A DNA stretch of 64,000 nucleotides from Enterocloster alcoholdehydrogenati. GTDB lineage: Bacteria; Bacillota; Clostridia; Lachnospirales; Lachnospiraceae. The stretch is from positions 124,001 to 188,000 of the forward strand of contig NZ_BLTJ01000008.1 of NCBI RefSeq assembly GCF_013282095.1, given 5' to 3'. The translations under genes and the position numbers were made by a program. The notes beneath the pieces were generated by a model. The model was given only the letters and a program-made list of their open reading frames with translations. It was not told the origin of the DNA and ran no database searches. Position 1 is the first letter of the stretch. Every line of letters begins with the position of its first letter. This document shows, piece by piece, positions 9,073-18,331 of this stretch.

Positions 9073-11055
9073 ATGTGTCAGGACTGTAAAAAACCATATT
9101 ATATTACAACGGCCATTGCATATGCCTCCGGTAAGCCTCATATCGGCAATACCTATGAGATCGTGCTGGCTGACAGCATCGCAAGATATAAAAGAGCCAG
9201 GGGATATGATGTATTCTTCCAGACCGGTACGGATGAGCACGGTCAGAAGATCGAGGAGAAGGCTGAAGCGGCAGGCGTGACGCCTCAGGAGTTTGTAGAC
9301 CGCTCCGCAGGGGAGATCCGCCGGATCTGGGATCTGATGAACACCTCTTATGACAAATTTATCCGCACCACGGACAGGGAGCATGAGGCTCAGGTGCAGA
9401 AGATCTTTAAGAAGCTCTATGATCAGGGCGATATTTACAAGGGCGCTTACGAGGGGCTTTACTGCACTCCCTGCGAGTCCTTCTGGACCCCGTCTCAGTT
9501 AGTGGATGGAAAATGCCCCGACTGCGGCCGCGAGGTACAGCCTGCAAAGGAGGAGGCTTACTTCTTCCGCATGAGCAAATACGCTCCAAGGCTGATCGAG
9601 TATATCAATGAGCACCCTGAGTTTATCCAGCCGGTAGCCCGTAAAAACGAGATGATGAACAACTTCCTGCTTCCGGGCTTACAGGATCTGTGCGTATCCA
9701 GAACGACATTTTCATGGGGTATCCCGGTAACCTTTGATCCAAAGCACGTTACCTATGTATGGCTGGATGCTCTTACCAACTATATCACCGGTATCGGCTA
9801 TGACTGTGACGGAAACAGCACAGACCAGTTTAAGAAATACTGGCCTGGGGATCTCCACCTGATCGGTAAGGACATTATCCGTTTCCATACAATCTACTGG
9901 CCTATTTTCCTGATGGCACTGGATCTGCCGCTGCCAAAGCAGGTATTCGGCCATCCATGGCTCCTTCAGGGCGACGGCAAGATGAGCAAGTCCAAGGGAA
10001 ATGTGCTTTACGCAGATACTCTGGTGGATTTCTTCGGCGTAGACGCGGTGCGCTACTTTGTTCTTCATGAGATGCCGTTTGAAAATGACGGCGTGATTTC
10101 CTGGGAGCTGATGGTGGAGCGCATGAACTCTGATCTGGCAAATATCCTTGGAAATCTGGTAAACCGTACCATTTCCATGACGAATAAGTATTTTGGAGGC
10201 ATTGTGGCTGACAAGGGCGTCTGCGGGCCGGAGGATGAGGATTTAAAGGCGGTTGTGTTAGAGGCTGTCAAGAAGGCAGACGCCAAGATGGAGCAGCTTC
10301 GCGTGGCGGATGCCATTACCGAGATCTTCAACATTTTCAGAAGAAGCAACAAATATATTGACGAGACCGCTCCCTGGGTGCTGGCAAAGGATGAGGCGCA
10401 GAAGGGTCGCCTGTCCACCGTTCTTTACAACCTGACGGAGGCTATTGCTATTGGCGCATCCTTACTGGAGTCCTTTATGCCTGAGACTTCTGCAAGGATC
10501 CTGGAGCAGTTAAAAACAGAGAAACGCAGCCTGGATCAGCTTAATACCTTTGGCCTGTATCCATCCGGCCATCAGGTGACGGACAAGCCGGAGATCCTCT
10601 TTGCCCGTATGGATGTAAAAGAGGTGCTTGAAAAGGCGGAGGCCCTTCAGGCCGCAGAGGCAGCCAAAGAGGACAAAACTTCCGATGAGAATGAAGAAGG
10701 AGAGGACGGGATCGATCTGGAGCCAAAGGCAGAAATTACCTATGATGATTTTGCAAAGCTGCAGTTCCAGGTAGGCGAGATTATCAAGTGCGAGGCTGTT
10801 CCCAAGTCCAAGAAACTGCTCTGCTCTCAGGTAAAGATCGGAACCAGAACCCGTCAGATCATCAGCGGCATCAAGGCTCATTACTCACCGGAAGAAATGG
10901 TGGGAAAGAAGGTTATGGTAGTGACCAACTTAAAGCCCGCCAAGCTTGCAGGCCTGCTTTCTGAGGGAATGATTCTCTGCGCTGAGGATGCAGAGGGCAA
11001 TCTGGCTCTTATGACACCTGAGAAGAAGATGCCGGCGGGAGCTGAGATTTGTTAA
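9073..11055 (+). CDS. metG: Methionyl-tRNA synthetase
   Basis: A 660-aa class I aminoacyl-tRNA synthetase that charges tRNA-Met. It has the HIGH-type signature KPHIGNTYE near residue 20, a zinc knuckle (CTPCESFW...CPDCGREV, about 130-156) and KMSKSKGN at about 299. The C-terminal 110 residues form the EMAP/Csa-type tRNA-binding dimerisation domain (FAKLQFQVGEIIKCEAVPKS), joined by an acidic linker. The length is normal for the Clostridia form. It heads a metG-tatD-rsmA cluster, as in many Firmicutes. Confidence 0.97.
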   Translation: MCQDCKKPYYITTAIAYASGKPHIGNTYEIVLADSIARYKRARGYDVFFQTGTDEHGQKIEEKAEAAGVTPQEFVDRSAGEIRRIWDLMNTSYDKFIRTTDREHEAQVQKIFKKLYDQGDIYKGAYEGLYCTPCESFWTPSQLVDGKCPDCGREVQPAKEEAYFFRMSKYAPRLIEYINEHPEFIQPVARKNEMMNNFLLPGLQDLCVSRTTFSWGIPVTFDPKHVTYVWLDALTNYITGIGYDCDGNSTDQFKKYWPGDLHLIGKDIIRFHTIYWPIFLMALDLPLPKQVFGHPWLLQGDGKMSKSKGNVLYADTLVDFFGVDAVRYFVLHEMPFENDGVISWELMVERMNSDLANILGNLVNRTISMTNKYFGGIVADKGVCGPEDEDLKAVVLEAVKKADAKMEQLRVADAITEIFNIFRRSNKYIDETAPWVLAKDEAQKGRLSTVLYNLTEAIAIGASLLESFMPETSARILEQLKTEKRSLDQLNTFGLYPSGHQVTDKPEILFARMDVKEVLEKAEALQAAEAAKEDKTSDENEEGEDGIDLEPKAEITYDDFAKLQFQVGEIIKCEAVPKSKKLLCSQVKIGTRTRQIISGIKAHYSPEEMVGKKVMVVTNLKPAKLAGLLSEGMILCAEDAEGNLALMTPEKKMPAGAEIC

Positions 11056-11260
11056 TATAAAATATGAGGCCGGAGGTTTTTGGTAAAACGGATGCCTCTG
11101 GTCTGCGCTGCCGCAGGATGTGAACCGTCAGGAGGGCGTTTGCATAATGCGGCAGTTTTGATATTGCCGGGATGTTCCTGTGTTCAGATATTGGCATTGG
11201 GCCGGTGAAGAAGGCAGGTACAGAAACAGCCTGAGACGGGCGGGAAGGAGATAGGGAGAC

Positions 11261-12034
11261 ATGATTTTTGACACACACGCCCATTATGACGACGAGGCTT
11301 TTGACGGCGACAGAGAGGAGCTTCTGGGCAGTCTGCAGAACCAGGGCATAAGGGCGGTGACGAATGTGGCTGCCAGCCTGAAAAGCTGTGAAACCACACT
11401 GGCATTGGCAGAAAACTACGATTTTATCTATGGAGCCATAGGCGTTCATCCCAGCGAGACGGCTGAACTGGATGAAAACGGCATGGAACGGCTGGAACAC
11501 TGGTGCGGCTGTAAGAAGATCCGGGCAGTGGGAGAGATCGGCCTGGACTATTACTGGGAGGAGCCGGATCATGAGATACAGAAGAAATGGTTTGTTCGGC
11601 AGCTAGACCTTGCGCGCCGGAGCAGGCTTCCAGTGATTATCCACAGCCGGGATGCGGCCAGGGATACTCTGGATATCATGAAAGCAGAGGGGGCGGGAGA
11701 GATCGGAGGAGTGATCCACTGTTTTTCCTACACAAAGGAGATGGCCAGAGAGTATCTGAATATGGGCTTTTATCTGGGGATCGGAGGCGTCCTGACCTTT
11801 AAAAACGGCAGAAAGCTGGTTGAGGTGGCAGAGTACGCCCCTTTAAGCTCCATTGTGCTGGAGACGGACTGTCCCTATCTTGCGCCGGCACCTTACAGGG
11901 GAAAGCGCAATTCCTCATTGAATCTGGGAATCGTGGCACAGCGTCTGGCAGAGATCAAAGGTACAGACCGGGAGAGCGTTGAGCGGATCACCTGGGAAAA
12001 TGCCGTGAAACTGTACCGTTTACAGAACCTTTAG
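11261..12034 (+). CDS. tatD: TatD family metal-dependent deoxyribonuclease
   Basis: A 257-aa TIM-barrel hydrolase. The metal ligands are visible: DTHAHYDD at the N-terminus, GEIGLDYYW near residue 92, IHSRDA at about 127, a CFS histidine block, and the closing ETDCPYLAP (about 204). The family removes 3' nucleotides from DNA or RNA. GGAAGGAGATAGGGAG precedes the ATG. It lies between metG and rsmA; the rnmV gene often found between tatD and rsmA is absent. Confidence 0.93.
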   Translation: MIFDTHAHYDDEAFDGDREELLGSLQNQGIRAVTNVAASLKSCETTLALAENYDFIYGAIGVHPSETAELDENGMERLEHWCGCKKIRAVGEIGLDYYWEEPDHEIQKKWFVRQLDLARRSRLPVIIHSRDAARDTLDIMKAEGAGEIGGVIHCFSYTKEMAREYLNMGFYLGIGGVLTFKNGRKLVEVAEYAPLSSIVLETDCPYLAPAPYRGKRNSSLNLGIVAQRLAEIKGTDRESVERITWENAVKLYRLQNL

Positions 12035-12142
12035 ACAGGATGTTCAGACAGTCCCAAAGGCATCTGCGAGACTGGCAAAGAACGTTTTGCGCCCCGGATT
12101 CCGGGCGTGCGCGCATCATACAGAAAAGCAGGTAAAACATAC

Positions 12143-13018
12143 ATGGATAATAAATTAGTTGATCCCAAAAAGACCATAGAAACCATCCAGAAATACCAGT
12201 TCGCTTTCCAGAAGCGGTTCGGTCAGAACTTCCTCATTGACAGCCATGTCCTGGATAAAATTGTGAATGCAGCCGGTATCACAAAGGAGGACTGTGTTCT
12301 GGAGATTGGTCCAGGCATAGGCACTATGACACAGTATCTGGCGGAGCACGCGGGCCGGGTAGTGGCGGTGGAAATCGATACCAATCTGCTGCCGATTCTG
12401 GCAGAAACCTTAAAGGATTATTCCAATGTGACGGTGATAAATGAGGATATCCTGAAGGTGGATATGAATAGCCTGGTGGAGGAGTATAACAACGGGAGGC
12501 CCATTAAGGTAGTGGCAAATCTGCCCTATTACATTACTACTCCTATCATTATGGGGCTTTTTGAAAGCAATGTTCCCATTGAAAACATTACGGTTATGGT
12601 TCAGAAGGAAGTGGCAGATCGGATGCAGGTGGGGCCTGGCTCCAAGGATTACGGAGCCCTGTCTCTGGCGGTGCAGTATTACGCCAGCCCTTATATTGTG
12701 GCAAATGTGCCGCCTAACTGCTTTATTCCAAGGCCGAATGTCGGTTCTGCGGTGATCCGCCTCACCCGTTATCAGGAGCCGCCGGTTCAGGTAAAGGATG
12801 CAAAACTGATGTTTCGCCTGATCCGGGCTTCCTTTAATCAGCGGCGAAAAACGCTGCAGAACGGACTGAACAATTCGCCGGAGCTGTCATTTTCCAAGGA
12901 GGAGATCGCAGCAGTGATTGAAAGCCTGGGACTGCCCGCAGCGGTGCGTGGAGAGGCTCTGACGTTAGAGCAGTTTGCGGCTTTGGCAAACGCATTTACA
13001 GAGCGGACAGAAAAGTAA
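12143..13018 (+). CDS. rsmA: 16S rRNA (A1518/A1519-N6,N6)-dimethyltransferase
   Basis: A 291-aa SAM-dependent methyltransferase that dimethylates two adjacent adenines in helix 45 of 16S rRNA. It has KRFGQNFLID (typical N-terminal block), the SAM motif VLEIGPGIGTMTQ and the catalytic NLPYYITTPI motif. ATG 12143 is chosen because MDNKLVDP begins the usual N-terminal length; an in-frame ATG at 12107 would add 12 atypical residues. The ribosome site is weak (AGCAGG). Also known as ksgA. Confidence 0.96.
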   Translation: MDNKLVDPKKTIETIQKYQFAFQKRFGQNFLIDSHVLDKIVNAAGITKEDCVLEIGPGIGTMTQYLAEHAGRVVAVEIDTNLLPILAETLKDYSNVTVINEDILKVDMNSLVEEYNNGRPIKVVANLPYYITTPIIMGLFESNVPIENITVMVQKEVADRMQVGPGSKDYGALSLAVQYYASPYIVANVPPNCFIPRPNVGSAVIRLTRYQEPPVQVKDAKLMFRLIRASFNQRRKTLQNGLNNSPELSFSKEEIAAVIESLGLPAAVRGEALTLEQFAALANAFTERTEK

Positions 13019-13074
13019 GGTGTACAAACCGGTGGGAGGCTCCGGGATCAGGTGAAAGAAAGGAAGGGATCTAT

Positions 13075-14844
13075 ATGGCTATGAGCAAACGGACGGCCCG
13101 TATTCTTGGGGCGGCAGCTGCAGGAGGCGTTGTGCTGGTCACGATAAAAGAACTTCAGAAGGTAAAGCGCAGAAGGGAAGAGGAGAGACAGGAGGCCATT
13201 GACGCGGCGCTGGTACGCAATCGGGATTACGGCAGCCGCAGGGCGTATCTTATTGGCGGCGGTCTGGGTTCCATGGCGGCGGCGGCCTATCTGATCCGGG
13301 ACTGCCATTTTCCAGGATCCCACATCACCATTTACGAGGGTATGAATATTCTGGGAGGCAGCAACGACGGCATCGGTACTCCCCAGAAAGGCTTTGTGTG
13401 CCGTGGCGGCCGTATGCTGAATGAAGAGACCTATGAGAACTTCTGGGAGCTGTTTGATACGATTCCGTCCCTTAAAAAGCCAGGACGCAGTGTGACCGAG
13501 GAGATCCTGGAGTTTGACCATGGGCATCCTACCTGCGCAAAGGCACGTCTGGTAGATAAGGACGGGAATATCTTAAATGTAAAATCCATGGGATTTAACC
13601 ATGGAGACCGTATGGCTCTCCTGCGCCTCCTTCTGACCGACGAGAAGAAACTGGATGATCTGACCATTCAGGACTGGTTTAAGGAAACGCCTCATATTTT
13701 TGAGACGAATTTCTGGTATATGTGGCAGACAACCTTTGCCTTTCAGAAATGGAGCAGCCTCTTCGAGTTCCGCCGCTATATGAAACGTATGCTCTTTGAG
13801 TTTTGCCGCATCGATACGCTGGCCGGCGTTACCAGATCCCCCCTCAATCAATATGACAGTGTGATCCGGCCTCTGGAGGTGTATCTGCGGTCAAAAGGCG
13901 TGGAGTTCATGGAAAACTGTGAGGTGACGGATCTGGATTTTGAATCCGGTTCCGGCATAACGGTAAAAGCTCTGTACCTAAAGCGCCGGATTCAGGAGGA
14001 GGATGAGGACAGGGAATCCTTTGCTTTTGAGAAGGCAGCTCTGAAGCAGGGGGATCTCTGTATTATGACAAACGGCTGTATGACGGACAGCGCCACTCTT
14101 GGAAACCTGGATATGCCGGCTCCTGAGCCTTCCAAAAAGTCCATGAGCAGTGAACTCTGGTCCAGGATCGCGTCAGTGAAAATGGGAATGGGCGCACCGG
14201 AACCTTTTTTTTCAAAGCCGGATGAGAGCGCCTGGATGAGCTTTACTGTGACTGCAAAGGGGGATGCCATTTTAAAGGCTATCGAGGAATTTACGGGAAA
14301 TGTGCCCGGAAGCGGAGCGCTAATGACCTTTAAGGATTCAAAGTGGCTTATGAGCAGCGTTGTAGCGGCCCAGCCTCATTTTGCCAATCAGCCGGAGGAT
14401 GTGACGATCTTCTGGGCTTACGGCCTGTACCCGCAGGCTGTGGGTGATTATGTGAAAAAGCCCATGAAGGACTGTACGGGCAGGGAGCTTCTGACGGAGT
14501 ATCTGCACCATCTTCATCCGACAGAGGAGAAGATTTGTGGACTGATGGATACGGTGATCCAGGTGATCCCCTGCTATATGCCCTATGTAGACGCGCAGTT
14601 TGAGCCTCGCAAATACACGGACCGCCCCGGCGTGATCCCCGCAGGATCTACGAATTTTGCCATGGTGAGTCAGTTTGTGGAGATACCGGACGACATGGTA
14701 TTTACAGAGGAATATTCCGTGCGGGCAGCCAGGATGGCAGTATACGGACTGATGGATGTGCGCCGGAAGGTGATCCCGGTGACAGCCTACTGGAAGAGGC
14801 CGGGAGTGCTTTTAAAGGCAGTGTTAAAGGCGTACCGCCGGTGA
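13075..14844 (+). CDS. ohyA: Oleate hydratase (MCRA family, FAD)
   Basis: A 589-aa FAD flavoprotein that adds water to the cis-9 double bond of unsaturated fatty acids to give 10-hydroxy acids. The Rossmann motif AYLIGGGLGSMAAAAYLIRD begins at about residue 58, followed by YEGMNILGGSNDG, the GGRMLNEETYEN block and the C-terminal EYSVRAARMAVYGLM. The N-terminus has a hydrophobic stretch (about residues 7-24) before a basic segment, which would anchor the enzyme to the membrane; most soluble homologues lack it. It probably detoxifies host or dietary fatty acids in the gut (inference). Confidence 0.93.
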   Translation: MAMSKRTARILGAAAAGGVVLVTIKELQKVKRRREEERQEAIDAALVRNRDYGSRRAYLIGGGLGSMAAAAYLIRDCHFPGSHITIYEGMNILGGSNDGIGTPQKGFVCRGGRMLNEETYENFWELFDTIPSLKKPGRSVTEEILEFDHGHPTCAKARLVDKDGNILNVKSMGFNHGDRMALLRLLLTDEKKLDDLTIQDWFKETPHIFETNFWYMWQTTFAFQKWSSLFEFRRYMKRMLFEFCRIDTLAGVTRSPLNQYDSVIRPLEVYLRSKGVEFMENCEVTDLDFESGSGITVKALYLKRRIQEEDEDRESFAFEKAALKQGDLCIMTNGCMTDSATLGNLDMPAPEPSKKSMSSELWSRIASVKMGMGAPEPFFSKPDESAWMSFTVTAKGDAILKAIEEFTGNVPGSGALMTFKDSKWLMSSVVAAQPHFANQPEDVTIFWAYGLYPQAVGDYVKKPMKDCTGRELLTEYLHHLHPTEEKICGLMDTVIQVIPCYMPYVDAQFEPRKYTDRPGVIPAGSTNFAMVSQFVEIPDDMVFTEEYSVRAARMAVYGLMDVRRKVIPVTAYWKRPGVLLKAVLKAYRR

Positions 14845-14898
14845 TGCGACTTTTATGGGGTTCTAATATTCTGCCGCATTTTAAGCAAGGAGATGTAT

Positions 14899-15609
14899 AT
14901 GGAAGGATTTTCCAATATTAAAAATAAGCTTTTGGCGGAGCAGGTTCAGGAACAGATTTACCATTATATTCTGGAACTGTCCATGAGGCCGGGAGATAAG
15001 CTTCCCAACGAATTTGAACTGGGAGAGAAATTCGGCGTAGGCCGCAGCACCATTCGGGAGGCTGTCAAACTGCTGGCTTCCCGCGGCGTACTGGAAGTGC
15101 GCCAGGGATCGGGAACCTACGTGGTCAGCACAACTCCTTCCGATCTTGATCCATTAGGCTTAAGCGGCGTGGAGGATAAAATTGCCCTGGCTCTTGATCT
15201 GGTGAATGTGCGCCTGATCTTAGAACCGGGCATTGCGGAAATGGCGGCTTTAAACGCGACGGAGGAGTCCATTCGGCAGCTGCGCTATCACTGCGACCAG
15301 GTAGAGGAGAAGATAAAGGCCGGCGATCTGTATATCAGGGACGATATTGCCTTTCATACCAGCGTGGCCCGGTGCTCTGGAAATATGGTTGTAGAGCAGC
15401 TGATCCCGATTATCGATACCGCAGTGCTGATGTTTGTAAATGTGACGCATCAGAAGCTGACAAAAGAAACCATTATGACTCACAGGGCTATTGTGGACGC
15501 CATTGCCGCCCATGATCCCATCGGAGCGAAAACCGCCATGATGATGCACATGACATATAACCGGAACATGATACTGAAACTGATGAAGGAAGAGAAAGAA
15601 CAGAGGTGA
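14899..15609 (+). CDS. FadR-subfamily GntR regulator with FCD domain
   Basis: A 236-aa repressor. The winged helix-turn-helix is at residues 10-75 (RPGDKLPNEFELGEKFGVGRSTIREAVKLL), followed by the all-helical FCD ligand domain with metal-binding D and H residues (DIAFHTSVARCSGN; THRAIVDAIAAHD). ATG 14899 is preferred over ATG 14893 because AAGGAG (14887-14892) sits 6 nt before it. FCD regulators usually sense small carboxylates such as sugar acids. The dehydratase gene downstream, with repeated CATCNGATG palindromes in its promoter, is the likely target. Confidence 0.9.
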   Translation: MEGFSNIKNKLLAEQVQEQIYHYILELSMRPGDKLPNEFELGEKFGVGRSTIREAVKLLASRGVLEVRQGSGTYVVSTTPSDLDPLGLSGVEDKIALALDLVNVRLILEPGIAEMAALNATEESIRQLRYHCDQVEEKIKAGDLYIRDDIAFHTSVARCSGNMVVEQLIPIIDTAVLMFVNVTHQKLTKETIMTHRAIVDAIAAHDPIGAKTAMMMHMTYNRNMILKLMKEEKEQR

Positions 15610-15677
15610 GACAGGAGACAGATCCGGGGAAACTGTCAGATGATTTTGTAAGAAGAAATACCATGATCCATCCGATG

Positions 15678-15713
15678 AAAGTCTGGAATCTGTAAAAGAT
15701 TCTGGACTTTTTG
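15678..15713 (+). terminator. Probable terminator after the GntR gene
   Basis: AAAGTCTGGAATC can pair with GATTCTGGACTTT (with G-U pairs) around a TGTAAAA loop, ending in a short T run. Confidence 0.55.
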
Positions 15714-15774
15714 TGTATGATGCATAAAAATAAAAACAATTTTTCGGCATAAAGTAGAATGGTAATCTGATGAC

Positions 15775-15803
15775 TTGAAAAAAAGAGGGCCAAATGCTAT
15801 GAT
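15775..15803 (+). promoter_or_regulatory. Sigma-A promoter of the dehydratase gene
   Basis: TTGAAA, a 17-bp spacer and TATGAT, about 110 bp before the start codon, flanked by the CATCNGATG sites. Confidence 0.65.
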
Positions 15804-15914
15804 AAAAACAAAATACATCTGATGATTTTGAATGCAGGCTGCACAGCATGGCAAAGCGGCCGGCAAACATCAGATGCACGTACATACTTGGTTAAGAAGG
15901 AGGAATCATTAATC

Positions 15915-17636
15915 ATGGAATTAAACAGTCAGAGAGTAAGGGCGCTTGCGCCGGAGAATGACCCGTTAAAGATGGGGATGGGATGGACCGTGGAGGATCT
16001 GGACAAGCCTCAGATCCTGGTGGAGAGTACCTTTGGGGACAGCCATCCCGGCAGCGCTCATCTGAATCAGTTTGTAGATGAGGCGATGCGGGGCATCTCG
16101 GATGCAGGCGCAAGAGGAGCCAGGTATTTTACTACGGATATTTGTGACGGCATTGCCCAGGGGCATGACGGAATCAACTACTCACTTGCTCATCGGGATA
16201 TGATTGCAAATATGATCGAGATCCATGGAAATTCCACAGGCTTTGACGGAGGTGTGTTTATTGCCAGCTGTGATAAGTCTGTGCCCGCCTGCCTGATGGG
16301 GCTTGCAAGGCTGGATATGCCTTCTATCGTTATTACCGGCGGCGTCATGGATGCAGGTCCGGATCTTCTGACACTGGAACAGATTGGTATGTACTCCGCC
16401 ATGTGCCAGAGAGGGGAGATTACAGACGAGAAGCTGACCTACTATAAGCACCACGCCTGTCCTTCCTGCGGCGCCTGCTCATTTATGGGAACTGCTTCCA
16501 CCATGCAGATCATGGCAGAGGCCCTTGGGCTTATGCTCCCCGGCTCCGCTCTGATGCCGGCGACCTGTGAGGATTTAAAGGAAATGGCATATAAGGCAGG
16601 AAAGCAGATCACAGAGTTAGTTAAGAAGGGAATCAAGGCCAGCGATATTGTGACAGAGAAGGCATTTGAAAATGCTATTATGGTACACGCAGCTATCTCT
16701 GGCTCCACCAATTCCCTGCTCCACATTCCGGCTATGGCTCATGAACTGGGAATTGAGATTGACGCGGATACCTTTGACCGGATGCACCGGGGGGCGCATT
16801 ATCTTCTGGATATCCGTCCCGCAGGAAAGTGGCCGGCGCAGTTCTTTTACTATGCGGGCGGTGTTCCGGCAGTGATGGAGGAGATCAAATCCATGCTCCA
16901 TCTGGATGTGATGACCGTGACAGGAAAGACGCTGGGCGAGAATCTGGAGGATTTGAAAAAGAATGGTTTTTATGACAAGTGCGAAGGATATCTAAAGAAA
17001 TGGGGCTTAAAGCGCACGGATGTGATCCGCACCTTTGACGAGCCTATCGGTGATGATGGAACTGTGGGAATCCTTCGGGGCAACCTTGCGCCGGAAGGCT
17101 CTGTTGTAAAACACTCCGCAGTACCGAAGGAAATGTTCAAAGCCGTATTAAAGGCAAGGCCCTTTGACTGTGAGGAAGATGCCATTGCGGCGGTTCTCTC
17201 CCACAGGATCCAGCCGGGAGATGCCGTATTCATCCGCTATGAGGGACCGAAGGGATCGGGTATGCCGGAGATGTTCTATACTACGGAGGCGATTTCCTCG
17301 GATCCGGAGCTGGGAAAGACCATCGCTCTGATTACAGACGGCCGTTTCTCCGGCGCTTCCAAGGGACCGGCTATCGGACATGTATCCCCGGAGGCAGCAG
17401 AAGGCGGCCCCATTGCCCTGGTAGAGGAAGGAGACCTGATTCGTATCGATATCCCGGAGCGGGTGCTGGAGATCGTGGGAATCCATGGTCAGGAGATGTC
17501 CAGGGAAGAGGTAGATAAGGTTCTGGCGGAGCGTAAGGCCGCCTGGAAGCCAAAGGCGCCAAAGTATACCAAGGGAGTTTTAAAGATCTACTCCGAGCAC
17601 GCTGTATCCCCCATGAAGGGCGGATATATGGTATAA
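15915..17636 (+). CDS. IlvD/Edd-family dehydratase (dihydroxy-acid or sugar-acid)
   Basis: A 573-aa Fe-S dehydratase that removes water from a 2,3-dihydroxy acid. Cluster and Mg ligands are visible in [21 protein letters not shown] and [18 protein letters not shown]; the C-terminal [21 protein letters not shown] is diagnostic of the family. ATG 15915 follows AAGGAGGAATCATTAATC; an earlier in-frame ATG has no ribosome site. The family includes branched-chain dehydratase IlvD and aldonate dehydratases. The isolated gene beside an FCD regulator, with no ilv genes, makes a sugar acid at least as likely a substrate as the isoleucine/valine precursors. I therefore leave the symbol open. Confidence 0.88.
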   Translation: MELNSQRVRALAPENDPLKMGMGWTVEDLDKPQILVESTFGDSHPGSAHLNQFVDEAMRGISDAGARGARYFTTDICDGIAQGHDGINYSLAHRDMIANMIEIHGNSTGFDGGVFIASCDKSVPACLMGLARLDMPSIVITGGVMDAGPDLLTLEQIGMYSAMCQRGEITDEKLTYYKHHACPSCGACSFMGTASTMQIMAEALGLMLPGSALMPATCEDLKEMAYKAGKQITELVKKGIKASDIVTEKAFENAIMVHAAISGSTNSLLHIPAMAHELGIEIDADTFDRMHRGAHYLLDIRPAGKWPAQFFYYAGGVPAVMEEIKSMLHLDVMTVTGKTLGENLEDLKKNGFYDKCEGYLKKWGLKRTDVIRTFDEPIGDDGTVGILRGNLAPEGSVVKHSAVPKEMFKAVLKARPFDCEEDAIAAVLSHRIQPGDAVFIRYEGPKGSGMPEMFYTTEAISSDPELGKTIALITDGRFSGASKGPAIGHVSPEAAEGGPIALVEEGDLIRIDIPERVLEIVGIHGQEMSREEVDKVLAERKAAWKPKAPKYTKGVLKIYSEHAVSPMKGGYMV

Positions 17637-17725
17637 AAGGTTCTGTTACAGACGGTTGACGTCTGTTCCCAAACCCGCTATGATAAAGGAAAGATACAGG
17701 CATAGGAAAGGGGAGGGACAAAACC

Positions 17726-18124
17726 ATGATATTCATCGGAGGCATCAGCCAGGGACAGAAGATAGTATCAGAGGGCCTGATCCGGCTTTGCGGCAGCTGC
17801 GGCAGCCGCGGCCGGTACCAGGTACTAATGATTTATACGTATTTCAGCTTTTTCTTCATTCCTCTTTTTAAATGGAATCGGCGCTACTATGTGAAAATGG
17901 ACTGCTGCGAGGCGGTTTATGAACTGGAGCCGGAGGTGGGAAAGGCCGTTCTCAGAGGAGAAAATCCGGATATTACAGAGGCGGATCTTCGTCTGGTAAA
18001 GGAAGGACGGTATGCAGGAACCTGGAAGGAAGGTTCGGGAAAGGGTCATAAAAAGTGCATGAGGTGCGGCTTTGAAACGGATGAGGACTATAATTACTGT
18101 CCTGTCTGCGGAGGACGTATCTGA
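17726..18124 (+). CDS. Zinc-ribbon domain protein
   Basis: A 132-aa protein with two cysteine pairs at the ends: CGSCGSRG near residue 22, and CMRCGFETDEDYNYCPVCGGRI at the C-terminus, a classic zinc ribbon. A short hydrophobic stretch (IYTYFSFFFIPLF) lies between them. Start supported by GGGGAGGG 8 nt upstream. Function unknown; it resembles small zinc-ribbon/TM proteins of Clostridia. A strong terminator follows. Confidence 0.78.
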   Translation: MIFIGGISQGQKIVSEGLIRLCGSCGSRGRYQVLMIYTYFSFFFIPLFKWNRRYYVKMDCCEAVYELEPEVGKAVLRGENPDITEADLRLVKEGRYAGTWKEGSGKGHKKCMRCGFETDEDYNYCPVCGGRI

Positions 18125-18127
18125 AAC

Positions 18128-18173
18128 GCGGCAAAGGGAAAAGAATCCGGTTTCCCTTTGCCGTATTTTTTTT
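18128..18173 (+). terminator. Intrinsic terminator after the zinc-ribbon gene
   Basis: GCGGCAAAGGGAAA pairs with TTTCCCTTTGCCGT around a 9-nt loop and is followed by ATTTTTTTT. Confidence 0.92.
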
Positions 18174-18331
18174 GCATTCAGGAGCACAAACGCCCAGTCA
18201 GGCAGCAATGGACTGGGGACAGCAAACATTTTACCAAAACCTGCTTTTCGATTTTACGTTCGTTTTTTATGATAGTAGAGGATTGACGTTAAGAAAATAT
18301 TGAAAAGTATCAGAAACTGAAGGGAAGAAAA

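Larger units (their letters stand above)
15669..15876 (+). promoter_or_regulatory. Repeated CATC-N-GATG operators around the dehydratase promoter
   Basis: CATC-N-GATG palindromes are at 15669-15677, 15816-15824 and 15868-15876, with the near-match AATCTGATG at 15764-15772. The last three start exactly 52 bp apart, about five helical turns. The promoter TTGAAA (15775-15780), 17 bp, TATGAT (15798-15803) lies between the first two phased sites. The FCD/GntR regulator encoded just upstream is the likely binder (inference). The rest of this intergenic stretch holds no gene. Confidence 0.6.

Noticed and set aside
17647-17665. ACAGACG/CGTCTGT hairpin after the dehydratase as terminator
   Set aside because: Only a 7-bp stem and no T run follow it.
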